This document shows positions 24,776 to 38,557 of a DNA stretch of 64,000 bases, piece by piece (the stretch's first letter is position 1; each line of letters opens with the position of its first letter). The notes beneath the pieces are model-generated. The model did no database searches. It saw nothing but the letters and a program-made list of their open reading frames with translations, and had not been told where the DNA came from. The position numbers and the translations under genes are program-made. The stretch is from Neopestalotiopsis rosae. Taxonomy: Eukaryota > Ascomycota > Sordariomycetes > Amphisphaeriales > Sporocadaceae. The stretch spans positions 1,240,001-1,304,000 of the forward strand of contig JALGAS010000007.1 in NCBI GenBank assembly GCA_023078685.1. Reading direction: 5' to 3'.

Positions 24776-27227
24776 CTACAGCTTGGCCCGCTCCTCGATG
24801 GCCTTGTGGGCAGTTCCCTTCTCCTTAAAATACTCGGCAACTTTACTCCTGGCCACATCGATGACTGAAGCATCCTCGATAGTGGCAGGCCATGTAACTT
24901 GCTTATCGAAATCTCCGTGGACGGCATTCTCGACCAATTCTCTCAGCACTCTTCGCAACGTCTTGCCTGATCGGGTTCGAGGTATCATGTTTCTCCCTTG
25001 TATGATGCCGCCAAGTGTTGCAATACCGCCTATCTGGTTCCGTACCTGCCTTTGAATTTCATCACTAACCTTCTTGTCTGGTATGGCGGAGGACGGATGA
25101 TCGGGGACTGAAAGAGTGATGAAGGCAAAAGGTAGTTGACCCTTGAGATTATCTGGTATGCCGATCACACTTGCTTCCGCAACCAAGGGATGACTGGTTA
25201 TTGCCTGTTCAATAGCACCTATCATCACCGTTAGCATGATTTCAAGCATATTTTCCAGAGTAGGGACAATCTTACCCGTAGACAAACGATGACCTGCTGT
25301 ATTGATCAAGTCATCGCTCCGACTCATGATGCTGATGTAACCATCCGAGTCAATCATACCAGCGTCGCCAGTGTCGAGCCATTTCCCATCAAATCGTTTG
25401 AGATATCCCTTGTAGAATCTCTCTTCGTCTCCCCACAGGGTTCGGAAGCCCGTGGGCGCCAAAGGGATCGCCATGACGATATTGCCCATCTTGCCTCTCT
25501 TCAACTCATTGCCATCGTCGTCTACAACTCTGACATCAAAACCCGGCATAGGCTTTCCGGCGCTGCCAGGCTTCACGCGCAAGGGCTTTACCTGCCCGCC
25601 TATTTTCGTTCTGTTCTTGCCAGCGTACGGGTACAGGCTGAGGCCAGAGATCGGAGAGCCTGACTCTGAAGACCACCAATTGTCGATTACTGTGGCGCCA
25701 GGTGCAGCATGCTTCTGAAGGAGTTGCTGGTACATGGATATGATTGACGGCTCCGATCTTTCACCGGCCAGAAACAGAGCTCTGAGTGACTTGAGGCCGC
25801 CTTTCTTACCAATCCCTTCCAAGTATTTGTTTTCTGGGTCATCTCTTTTGATGGCTCGGAGTGCAGCTGCTCAGGTTAGTAGACTCATCTATGTAGGTTT
25901 CATATTGTGTGACTCACTCGGTGCGGTGAATAGACTGTTGACTTTGTATTCCTAAAGTTCAATCATGAGTCTCCGTTGCTGGTGGTTTCTCGGACAGTTG
26001 ACCTCACCTGGATGATGCGCCAAAAACTGGAACTATCTGGAGTGCCAACAGGCTTCCCTTCGTAGAGTACTGTCGCGGCTCCCCTGCGAAGAAGATATGA
26101 GTTGGCGGGACATTCCAAGAGCGGTGGATTTTAAGGGAAAATTGGGAGTCACATACGTGAGCAGTGGTGCGTACAGGATAAAGCTGTGTCCAACAACCCA
26201 TCCAATGTCACTGTTACAGTCAGAATGTCAATCTCTTCACAGTCGGACCGGACCTGGTTGGGAATTGCGCCAAGGGACTTACCTCGCAGTGAATATTACG
26301 TCTCCAGGTCCATGAACCCCAAAAAGATAGCTGATGGAGAGGTGCAGTCCAACTGCATGCCCGGCCGCATCTCTTACCACGCCCTTTGGAGAGCCAGTCG
26401 TGCCGCTAGTGTAAATAATGTAAATGGGATCACTCGACTTGACTGGAACACAGTCCGCCTTGATGCCTCGCGCCCGTGCGCTCCGGACCAGTTTGAACCA
26501 GTTCCGCTCCCCGCCCATCTTGTCCAGAGGATCCCACCGCAGCTCGTTTCTCTGCCACACCAGCACCCGCTCGGGTTTATGCTGTGAGAGCTGGACGGCT
26601 TCCCTGATCAACGGCTTGTAGCTAATGGGCGGCTTGTTGCCGTCAATGCCGCACGAGGCCGTGAGGATAGCCACTGCCTTTGATGCCTCGATGCGCTGAG
26701 CCAGAGATGATGCGGCAAAGCCACCAAAGACGACTGTGTGGATCGCGCCCAGGCGGTTGATTGCGAGGATACCGATCAAGGCTGCCGGTATCATTGGCAC
26801 TATATGAAGATGTCAGCAAAACTTGGCGACGACATTGGATACATAATTATTTACTGTAGACGAGAACGACGTCGCCCTTCTTGACGCCTTCATCCTGTAG
26901 GACCCCAGCGAGGGTCTCTACTTCGTTGAGAAGTTGAGCATAGGTAATAGTCTGTTTTGTTGTCGTCACCGGGCTGTCGTAGAAGATGGCGGGATTGTCT
27001 CCATTGCCAGCCAGCACGTGCCGATCAACGCAGTTGAAGCAATTGGACAGCTCTCCTCCCGGAAACCATTCCCAGCTCGGATGTTTCGTGCCGCTCTTTA
27101 GTGCCCTGTCCGTACGAGCAAGAGTGCTCTCGGGCTTCCGGTGCCAGTGAAGCTGCTCAGCTTGGTGACGCCAGAAAGACTCGGGGTCCTCTAGGGAGTG
27201 CTGATGAACCTCATCCTGCGGATGCAT
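24776..27227 (-). CDS. Short-chain acyl-CoA synthetase, propionyl-CoA synthetase-like (ACSS3/PrpE type)
   Basis: ATP-dependent activation of a short-chain fatty acid, most likely propionate, to its CoA thioester. Seven exons in transcript order: 27227-26855, 26799-26283, 26210-26157, 26083-26008, 25951-25918, 25866-25276, 25218-24776; six introns of 51-73 nt; 695 aa. The N-terminal linker contains ESFWRHQAEQ and WEWFPGGELSNCFNCVDRH, typical of acetyl/propionyl-CoA synthetases. The ATP/AMP-binding P-loop YTSGTTGSPKGV lies at about 254-265, the hinge region is DTGDAGMIDSDGY, and RLSTGAIEQA follows the last splice. The C-terminal RSGKTLRR carries the catalytic, acylation-sensitive Lys (about 634). 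RLSTGA and the C-terminal SGKTLRR resemble PrpE/ACSS3 more than acetyl-CoA synthetase. ATG 27227 sits in an AACAATG context; an upstream GTG-initiated extension is not favoured. No clear presequence. The MFS transporter lies upstream on the same strand, 740 bp away. Confidence 0.9.
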
Positions 27228-27967
27228 TGTTGCTCGCTCAAAGGCTTGAGTGCCAGAGAATAGAGCGTGTTTCCCAAGCCAGGAAATGAGGTTCACTGAA
27301 GCTTGAACCGGGTTCTGTTCTAGTCCAGGCCTCGCTTTTAAGCTGAGCAGTGAGCGTGGGGTGTGGCGGTGAAATTGATGCTGAAGTCGAGCTTGTATTG
27401 GAGTGCCATAAAGGTAGCCAAGTAATGTTACCCCGAATTTCTACTGCCACGAAGTGAATGTGGTCTGGGTTGACAGCCAGGTTGTTGTTGGGGTGTTGGC
27501 CGTTTCCCCGCACATGCATCCGCTACCCCGGACATGTCGCAACAGCCGAGACTGGCGATCTTCTGTGGTATTCCCGTGCATTTCCTCGGTAAGCTGGATT
27601 GATCTAGTCTTAACTGGAATCATTCCCAGGACAATGCGTGTGCGTGCAGTGTTCATCATGAAAGATGAAAATACCAACGGGAGCATCAAAGGATATGAAC
27701 CGAGCTCCACGATCTCCATAGTAGAATCCACCTATTAATCGTATTAGTGAGGATCGAACTAACCGATGGACTCTATACTACCGACCTCTAGTCTGCTTCC
27801 CCACATACCTCAAAGCATTTTTCAATTCACGTATTACTGGCTTTCCAATGGTAAGCTCAACTCATAGCGGATATGAACGCATAATTGTCGAATATAAATG
27901 TTACCCGTCTGAGATTGTCCGAAATAGTTTATTCATTATATGCCGGGTATGACTGGAATCTCCAATA
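27228..27967. other. Intergenic spacer with acyl-CoA ligase promoter
   Basis: Holds the promoter of the acyl-CoA ligase gene and the 3' end of the MFS transporter gene. No further coding signal. Confidence 0.6.
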
Positions 27968-29978
27968 TTACAAACTATATATGAATTCAGGATTCTCGCG
28001 ATCAGTCAGATCCAAGAACTCCTGCCCCGTCAGCTTGGTATATCCAGGGGCTGCCCGGATAGCCGCCTTTCTCTTGTTCTCTCGCTTGCACCAAAAGTAA
28101 ACAAGGATGATATCGACCACACAGACAAGATAACAGACGATGATTGTGATCTCGGCAGGCCGGTACTCGGGCGCATCCTTCTCCAAGAAGATCTGCGGCC
28201 CAACAATGTTTCCAACGCAATATCCAATCAGGTACATTGCAGCGACTGTCGTCTTCTTTGTCCATCCGGCAACATTCGTCGAAATGAGTGAGAGGAGAGC
28301 CACGAAGGGTGTAGGTGACGCCTGTGTGAGATAGTATCCCACAAGCCGGCCGATATTGTTCGACTCTGGTAGACACGCAATTAGGAGCATTCCAAGCGCG
28401 GCAAGAATAAGTCCAGATGTCGATATGAGCTGTAAAACAAAGTCAGTGATGGGTCAAGTGACTGGACTTCCTCTTGCACCTACAAGTCGGTTCTTGAATC
28501 GATCACCAAGCCACCCCACGACAACCAAGGCGACGACCTCTACAGCTCCGCCAGGCGTGCCTAGAAGCAACGACTGCGTGTTCGTATATCCGAATGATAC
28601 GATCAGCTGAGAGAAGAAGTTCGAGATTCCACCTTTGTGCAAGAGATTAGTGTGATTCTTATGTCATTGCACTGGAAATACTTACCATTGGGGATGTTGG
28701 CGACAACACTGTAGAAGACGAATGCCCAGACCATCGGGTCTTTGAATGCCTCAATGACCTGATATAGCTTCCAATGCTTGTTTCCTACACCTTGTTGGTT
28801 GATTCTGATACGCTCAATGGCCATGAGGCGCTCCTTTTGGGTCAAGAAGCGAGCGTTGAGCTGATTGTCGGGCATGAAGTAGAGAAACAAGCCACCCCTG
28901 TTGATTCCTGGAGTCAGTTCCATCTTCCTCCAACAGTAAAAGGTCAATGAGCTCGAAGCAGAGTCATTCTTCAGACTTACATGGCGGCAGTGAAGAAGCC
29001 AATCACCAGAAACACAAGTTGCCACCCCTTGATGGCAACTGGGTGCGCCTCTGTGCCCACGGCAATGCCGTATGCAATGAATCCACCAAGAATTTGCCCC
29101 CAGCCGTTGAAGCTGAACCAAAATGCTGTTCGAGATCCCTATCGTTGTAGATGTGAGCAGATTGAACAAGAAATTTGCATACATATCGATGTGGATCTGG
29201 CGGAAGCAAATACTGACCTGCTCGCGAATCGTCCACCATTGACTAGTGAAAAGTGCAAATCCGGGAGACACGGCACTTTCAAAGACACCCAGGAAGAATC
29301 GCACAGTCATTGCGCCAGCGAAGTTCTTGACTGCGGCCATGCAGCAGAGCGTCAACCCCCACATGATGATGTTGAAGGCAGAGTATTTGGCCAGAGGGAA
29401 TCGCTGCAGGAGGCGATTTGTTGGCCACTCAAAGGCAAGATAACCGAAATAGAACATGGAGGCAACCCAACTGTAGTCCTGGCCTGATGAATTGTCAGCT
29501 GAATATCTTCTTTGTCAATCTGTGGCTGAGTTCGTACCAACTAGACCAATGTCTGTCTATAAACGCGTTTGTTAGTCGGTGAATTTTGTGTAACTTGAGT
29601 AGTGAACTCACTTTTAATCCCATGACGCTTGCGTAAGAAATGGCGGTTTTGTCGAGATAATTTAGACCATAACAGAGACACAAGAGAGGCACTTCAACAT
29701 GTTACGTTAGAAGTCATACTTTGAGTGTTTGGAAAACATCAAAACTTACTCAGATTCCAGTCAATCTTTTTCAATAGCCGACGCTCTTCCTCGGGTGTAA
29801 TATCGAGGACTTCGCCGGCTTGTTCGACAAAGACCTTGTAAGCCTCGTCGGCGTCGTTGGTGTCGGCATGCATGATGGCTCCAACATCATGTTGCTGGCC
29901 TGCTTGGTTCGAGACCACCTTTTTCTCAATGTCTTCCCCGGGGTATTCACCCTTCTTCTCGACGTCGGCGTCGGTCAT
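27968..29978 (-). CDS. MFS transporter, allantoate permease (Dal5/ACS) family
   Basis: Plasma-membrane proton symporter of the anion:cation symporter family, which carries allantoate, nicotinate, pantothenate, small carboxylates or similar anions. Eight exons in transcript order: 29978-29750, 29691-29612, 29556-29538 (19 nt), 29483-29218, 29138-28981, 28897-28686, 28632-28484, 28429-27968; seven introns of 53-83 nt; 524 aa. A hydrophilic, acidic N-tail (about 75 residues) precedes LLKKIDWNL and the first helix CLCYGLNYLDKTAISYAS. Family landmarks are DKTAIS after TM1, WPTNRLLQRFPLAKY between TM2 and TM3, and the cytosolic loop PDNQLNARFL..KERLMAIERIR. The second half has RFKNRLLISTS and a hydrophilic C-tail. 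The 19-nt exon and its flanking introns keep phase. Substrate unknown. Confidence 0.9.
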
Positions 29979-32900
29979 TATGGACAATTTCAAATCCAAT
30001 AAGAGTAAAGGACAATCCTAGCGACAGATCACTGCAAGACGATGATCACCAAGAGCCAAGTGCAGGTGTAATAATGGCAAGCCGTGAGAAGAGAAAACGC
30101 GGATGAGCAGAAACGGCAAAAGATATGTTTAACGCGAATACTTCGAGATCGGAGGCGACTGATAACGGCCGGACCGTCGGCGAGTAGCCGATCGGGGCAA
30201 ATGAATTGTGCGAGCTTAGATGCAAATCATTGCCCGACCCAATATGCGCCGTATTACCATGGACCAGCGCGTCGCATGTTCCTGGTTCCTCGACACAGAT
30301 CAATGACCAACAACGATTACATATTAGAACGGGACCCATAGATAAAAAGCAGAATGCGGGGTGCAGGTACTTGACCCTATCGCATAAGCGGTAGCCGGAA
30401 GCACAATCTCATGACATCATGTCATCTGGATTGTGAGATAAGCTATAAACAGGCAACTTTCTGCGGCTTTTCAATTCGTCCAATACAGTACGAGGGATGG
30501 AATGCGTCAACTACTCATCCAACAATCGTCTTGTATAGGATGAGTCTAATAGAAATGCGGCCAAGAGGCCAAGAGATTGAATGTACCTTATTATAAGCGG
30601 GTTCCAAGTTCCCCGGACGCTAAATCTGGTGGGCCAGTGGACCCAGATAAACCCCCCAAGCCCCCCAAGCCACTCCCGCTCCCGTGCCCAGAGTACCTCT
30701 TTTCTGTACGTAGTATAAGACTGTTCGTTATCCGCAATGGACGAAAAATAGTCAGCTCAGGCAATCAAGCTTGATTGTAAGTCAAAAATACGTGTACGAT
30801 GATGCGATTATGCTTTGTGAGCTATCTGCATATGTTTTTGATGTCCTATTGAGTCACAAGTACAAACACCTCTGAGCTGAGTATTTGGTCATTCTACCTG
30901 TGATGGCACACTGAAGGACACAATCATGATTAATGGGTATAAATACCAGCCTTCAATGACCGGCGAGGAACTCCTTGTCTTTCTTCTTATTCAAGCAGCT
31001 CCCTATATTATTGCACCTCCTTCTTGGCTCTGTAATCAGTGTAACCATAATCACACACCTCGTTCTGGTGGCTGCCATATCTACTCAGGTAATCAGCATC
31101 GGCGCGCTGCTATATCCATGCCGTTGGCCTAGGCTCAGACATTATGAATATATCTGGTCAGAGGAGAATTATGTATGCACACCGAGACAGAAAGAGTTCT
31201 AAGGGATCCATACACATAAAAGACCCCTGTTGGCAGTTGAATCTGCCCCGTCTGTCACTGAGGCACATCAACAGACAGTGGGACGATACAGCTCGCGCAG
31301 GACGATTAGCAAAGGCTGATTCTATGCTGCTATCGATATTGGCTTAGAGGCAGTCGACGAGAAAGTACGACCGTACTTGTAACACGATCACCACTCAGCC
31401 AGTCTAGTAAACACATTTGAAAAGATGTCTTGTGATGCAACCTGGCAGAAGATCCAAGAGAGAGTCGTAAGAGACACAACATTATCAAATCGCGAGACAC
31501 TATCCGCGAGAAAGGCGGCTCATGTTTGAAGTGTTCCGGATTGACGGCTTCGATGCTGCTTTGACTGCGATGACCAAGGAAAACTGTGGCGGCAATATTT
31601 AGTAGCTATGTTGGCTGGCACTTTGCAGAGCGGCCTGCGGCCGAAGGGCGTCGCGTGGTCGAGCAACCATCTTCACGCGCAAGCACGACGATGACCGAGC
31701 TACCTGATCGTGCGGCTGGACGCACCGCCAGAATAATGACGAGACGTTGCAGGAGAAGGATTCTGCTTGGACTTGTCCTCACTGTAACCGATTTTTCCGC
31801 ACAGCCCGTACCAAGTCGTTGAAGTTTGACTTTTCCATTTCCCAACACCACACGCTACATTAATTTTATTACACCGCTCACCCAATGGTTTGCGTCATTA
31901 GGTACAGTCCATTCCTAATTCATATTACTATCTCACTCAAAGATTTATAGAGTGGTAGACTTTGCCTTTCAAATTTGTCCTTGACTTTCTTTCCAGCATT
32001 CCATTTTCTTTTGCCTATTTTTAATTTTGTCTTGATAAGCATCGTAGAAAACGATCCCATGAATGTCGAGAACTTCTTGCCCATGGACAAGGTGGCCGTG
32101 TGTGATTTTCTTCCTGCACGACTGAATGAGTTGCCCATTGTCGTCATTCGACCGAACCATGCTCCCAATTTGCCCGACTTTCGGGTTCGCAAAAGCGTGG
32201 TCCAGCAATGACTCAAGCATCTGATTACCCTATGAGCCCTTCGACAAGTACAAGGGCGAGATAGTATGAGCTGAGGATCTGGAAGTCAACATCATCAAAG
32301 ACATATTTTAGCCATCATCCAGGCACGCAACGTTTGTAAGATTTTGCTAAGCGATATACCCATATAAGGCGAAATTGGCCCTCCTGTTGCATACTACAAG
32401 CAGACAGCCTTTACCAAGGCTATCGACTCCTTGCATGACACATTCATTCGAGGCTACAGTCGTGCCTCCCCAGAGGTCCTCTGAGACTGGGGATAGAAAG
32501 CCGGGGAGGATACCGACTTCGAGAGCGACAATGAGCAGGGCACAACCCCCGAGGCAAGTCAAAGCACACCAGAAGTTACTTGCATCGCTGATCATGTACA
32601 CGGAATGATCTTGAATCGGACCCAGGAGAGGCTGATTCTGAGTTGGATGAGGGAGAGGGAGAAGATGTCATGCAGGGACTGACGATCTCGGATCGCTCCG
32701 AGCTGTGTCCATCATACAGTACAACTCCGCAATAGTAAGGCATGGAAAATAACGTATGTAAGGTTTCCTTGCTAAATATTTTATCTAAAGAAAAGGAGTT
32801 TTCTCGATGAATTTTGAAATAGGAAAAAATAAAAAGAATCATAATTAACAAGAAATGACAGAAGGACGCCCCATGGAAAAATACAAGCGCCTAAAGCCGG

Positions 32901-33073
32901 TCGTCTATCTGGTTTTGCCGATTGTAGGCATCGCGAACAGGTAGAGAGTGCCGCATTGACGCGGCCCGCTATTATGGACACGTCGACATGGTCAACCCAT
33001 ACTGCGCTTCCAACAGCAGGCCTGCAATCTAACGTCAGTTGCCCTATTACGATGCCACCAGACGGCAAGAGCA
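29979..33073. other. Gene-poor region with probable transposon debris
   Basis: Immediately right of the MFS start lies its promoter. Beyond about 30.4 kb only short open frames occur and none is recognisable. From about 31.9 kb open frames on both strands are broken by stops. Plus-strand peptides near 32.37-32.7 kb (KQTAFTKAIDSLHDTF, then an acidic segment) and 32.96-33.06 kb read like fragments upstream of the gag-like relic, but I cannot assign them. Confidence 0.5.
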
Positions 33074-33760
33074 GATGACGAATACGAACGCGAAGCTTTG
33101 CACAAGAAAGAGCTTCATGCCAAAGATGCTCAAATGCACCGACTGATTGAGGAGAAGATCGAACCCCTCCAGGTCAATCCCTAGCAAAGTTGCCAGATCG
33201 AGGCCAACAAATTATACCAAGAATAGATCGTGGATCCGGATGAAGGAGGTTGATACCTCGACGGACTGAGTGAGGTTGGGGCAGTTCTTTGGGATAAGTC
33301 GTCAACCCAGGCGAGGAAGATCCTGACGATCTGGGAACGGCCCCCAACTCCAAGGCATAACTACACGGATATTGAAACATTCATGGATCGTCTCAGTACC
33401 TTTGCTGAGAACTCTGCCACTGAACAGGAGAACACCCAACAGATAGTGAACCTTTTCAACGTCTTGTTGGATGGATCTGCCTTGGTATGGTGGAACTCTA
33501 TCATCACGGCCCAAGATAGAATTGCACTGCGCGAACGTAGACTTCCAGCAATGGACCGCACTCTACCACACTACAATTAACCACCGTCTACCATCGCGAG
33601 TTTCCCGACGCTTCCCGATTGATACTACTGTTTCCATGTCGAACAAACTAACGCTACCTCGACGCGAGCAGAATCCTAGTATTATTCGGTATTGCCATGG
33701 TGGGAAATCACTGCTCTAAATGTGACTTGGTAAATACAAGGCCCGACTTCGGCGAGGAAG
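33074..33760 (+). pseudogene. Decayed retrotransposon gag-like ORF
   Basis: One reading frame can be followed from 33074 to about 33580 through in-frame stops near 33182, 33224 and 33251. It gives a charged coiled-coil-like start (EYEREALHKKELHAK), then KILTIWERPPTP, FMDRLSTFAENS and LLDGSALVWWNSIITAQ, a layout like fungal LTR-retrotransposon Gag proteins. After about 33540 the frame shifts. Near 33690-33740 two adjacent frames together read CHGGKS and CSKCD, resembling a broken CCHC zinc knuckle. No reverse transcriptase, integrase or intact LTR is visible nearby. Stops and shifts indicate an old inactive copy. Assignment rests on pattern recognition and could be wrong in detail. Confidence 0.45.
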
Positions 33761-33963
33761 TATGATACATGCATTCGCCAGCATTTCCAAAGCACCTTTA
33801 TCTCTTTTTGTCATCGCTGCCTGAAGTATAAATCCTGCCCTGTCCACCTCAATGGCCCAACAGCCACACACACAACAGAGGACACAATTATCCAAACCAA
33901 ATTGAGTACCCTTTATAAAGTAAGATAAAGCGTGCTCTTATAACCTCCCACGAACCACAGGTC

Positions 33964-34080
33964 ACAGTGGTGTAGTGGTTCCGCTCCGATCCTAGAAATC
34001 TAGTATCTCTAACTCTCTCTCTGGCTGGGTCCGCCCTCCCCCAGTCTTTTTGTTCGATTCCCGGGTGTGTCTTCTTTTCT
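33964..34080 (+). other. tRNA-like relic (A-box and B-box)
   Basis: GGTGTAGTGGTT matches a pol III A-box, and TGTTCGATTCC about 80 nt later matches a B-box. The putative acceptor strands (GTCACAG and GTGTGTC) pair at five of seven positions, but the T-stem does not pair and the middle is too long and irregular for a functional tRNA. It may be a tRNA pseudogene or the head of a tRNA-derived SINE. Confidence 0.25.
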
Positions 34081-34335
34081 TTCTTCGTCTAGCAACCGAA
34101 TGTGGCGCAAACATAGCAGGATCAAGTGCCACTGTAATTACGATGACCTTTGCTTTTGGCAGGCATAATAAATAGTCCATATTGATAATAGTGAAAGCCG
34201 TGAGAATCTTGCCGGTGCCAACTTCCTTGACGAGAATAGCACCTCTGATAACACTCTGTCATCACTTGTAGATCAAGATTGCATCAGCCAACTCATGATA
34301 TACGACCATGTAGTCTGGATTTGAAGAATTAAGCT
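34081..34335 (-). pseudogene. Fragment of a SNF2-like helicase
   Basis: On the minus strand the peptide VIRGAILVKEVGTGKILTAF resembles the Walker A region of SNF2-family ATPases (consensus like GGILADEVGxGKTLTA). It is followed by YLLCLPKAKVIVITVAL, which resembles the next strand of the helicase core. Two tandem TGA stops sit just upstream and the rest of the domain is missing. The Walker A Thr after Lys is Ile (ATT), a C-to-T change as produced by repeat-induced point mutation. Functional helicase activity is excluded by truncation. Confidence 0.5.
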
Positions 34336-34596
34336 GATCATTCGACCTGTGGTCCATCAATCAGGGTACCGACACCTGTCCGTCTGCCGAAGCCCCTTCC
34401 GATTATGAGTACTAGATCTACAAATCACCTTGCCATCTCTGGGCGGCATACTACCATTCGTGAACTTCAGATTTGGAGATACGTATCAGCATACTATGCC
34501 AAAATAATGCTTGTGTTTTCAACACTCTGCTAGAGGCATAGCGATAACTAGAGTGCAAGTAACATGATCAGAAGGTAGGTTCCCCAAGTATTTGCA

Positions 34597-34678
34597 GCTA
34601 ATAGAAGGCGCATACTTAATTGACTAAGGTTACCTAGGCTAATAGAAGGCGCATACTTAATTGACTAAGGTTACCTAG
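34597..34678. repeat. Perfect 41-bp tandem duplication
   Basis: Two identical head-to-tail copies (34597-34637 and 34638-34678), each starting GCTAATAGAAGG and ending GGTTACCTAG. The second is followed by TTAGGTACCTAG-type sequence common in Hypocreales intergenic DNA. Perfect identity implies a recent event, in contrast to the decayed elements nearby. Confidence 0.95.
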
Positions 34679-35511
34679 GTTAGGTACCTAGCTCGCCAGG
34701 CAGTTAGGATGTGCGGGCAGTAGTCATCTCAGATTACATGGTTTTTAGTCCAGAACTTGTGATAATGCTCTAGAGATTTGAAAATTGTTCACCAAAGAGA
34801 CATGCTTCCATTCCCAACAGATGAGAATCACACCTTTTATTGTGGCATTCTACGGCGTGAAGTGTAGCGTGACTTGAACAAGAGGCAATATTTCACTGAC
34901 TCATAGATCCACATCAGTGCATGCCGGCATGTAGGCAGATACTATAACTCTTGTCCTGTGCTTTCCGTCACAGTCACCGAATCTAGGCATCAGAAAGCCA
35001 TGTCTCATGCCAGGAGCCTCTGGGTGATGTTCAGGAACGAGAACGAGTATAGACATACAGTACGTGCCATAGACAAAACGGGAATGGACGTCAAAGTGCC
35101 TTGGTGCATATCATTGTCCATGAAAAACTTCGAGTCGCACAAACGATCTAGAGTAGAACTGGACTAGCGCCGAGGCCACAAGCCAATCATGCATCAAATC
35201 CAAGGTGAGACTCGTCCGAGTCTAGGTTGGCGACGAGGCGCGCCTGCAGGGAATTTTTTCACTTGTTTCGTGCTCTGCAGTGACGCGCCCCAGAGCTCGG
35301 TCATTAAGAGGTTTTGCTAGGCAGCGTAGTGGGGTCAACCATTTCTGGATTTCATCTTTTTTTCCCAGCGTCGGCGACCAGCAGCACAACTCTTTTGGAA
35401 CATCACGCCGGGGAAGATACAACAAATCCTCACGGCACTATTCAACACGTTCCTCTTATTTTTGGCATCATCGTTTTTTGATCCCCAGTCTCTTTTTACG
35501 AATCGCCCAAG
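34679..35511. other. Intergenic region and CTP synthase promoter
   Basis: No gene seen. The last 150 bp contain pyrimidine-rich stretches leading to the CTP synthase ATG. Confidence 0.6.
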
Positions 35512-37925
<2,414 letters not shown>

Positions 37926-38557
37926 ATCAGCAGGTATGCAGGACGTGCTGCTGAGGAGCAGTAGACGGTTACTCTAGATTCGGTAAACGGCTTGTCTAGA
38001 AGGTTCACAAACGGAATCAGGAAGAGGAAAAACTTTCCTAGAATGCATGGTTGGCGTTGACTGCTTATAATTAAACAATTTTTTGGGATGAGGAATTATG
38101 ATTAGAGTGCGCCATTCGGATTCACGTCCAGGGCTGACACAGAACGGCTCATACAAGGGTGACTTGGCTAGAGGAAGGCTTGATAAGATATATACCAAAG
38201 TAGAGCTAAGCTGCAAACAAACGCAGTGCTACTGAATTCATCAAATTTTTTAAATTTCAGGCTGCCGGTTGTGCAGCATGTTTCACGTTCTCTACAACCA
38301 CAAGAAAAGCTATTCTCGGGCAAGATATGTGATAAAGAATAAGTCAAGATGAACGATTACTTTAAACATGAATAGAATAAGAAGTCATTCAGAGTGCATA
38401 TTCAAAACCATATACTACTCCATGGTTATTGCCAACTGCCAGCAGCTGCAGTATCTAGGCTCACAACGCATGAACCAGATCCCTCAATGACATGATTATG
38501 GGTACTAAATTACTACTTCGATACTACAATGGGAAATTTGATGATATAGAAGATGGT
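37926..38557. other. Spacer between CTP synthase and FPGS-1
   Basis: Holds the CTP synthase 3' UTR and FPGS-1 promoter. An in-frame ATG at 38492 begins a weakly supported N-terminal extension of FPGS-1 that includes an acidic stretch (FDDIEDG). Confidence 0.55.

Noticed and set aside
30926..31202. Hydrophobic open frames resembling membrane segments
   Set aside because: Short, in two different frames, and no family could be assigned with confidence.
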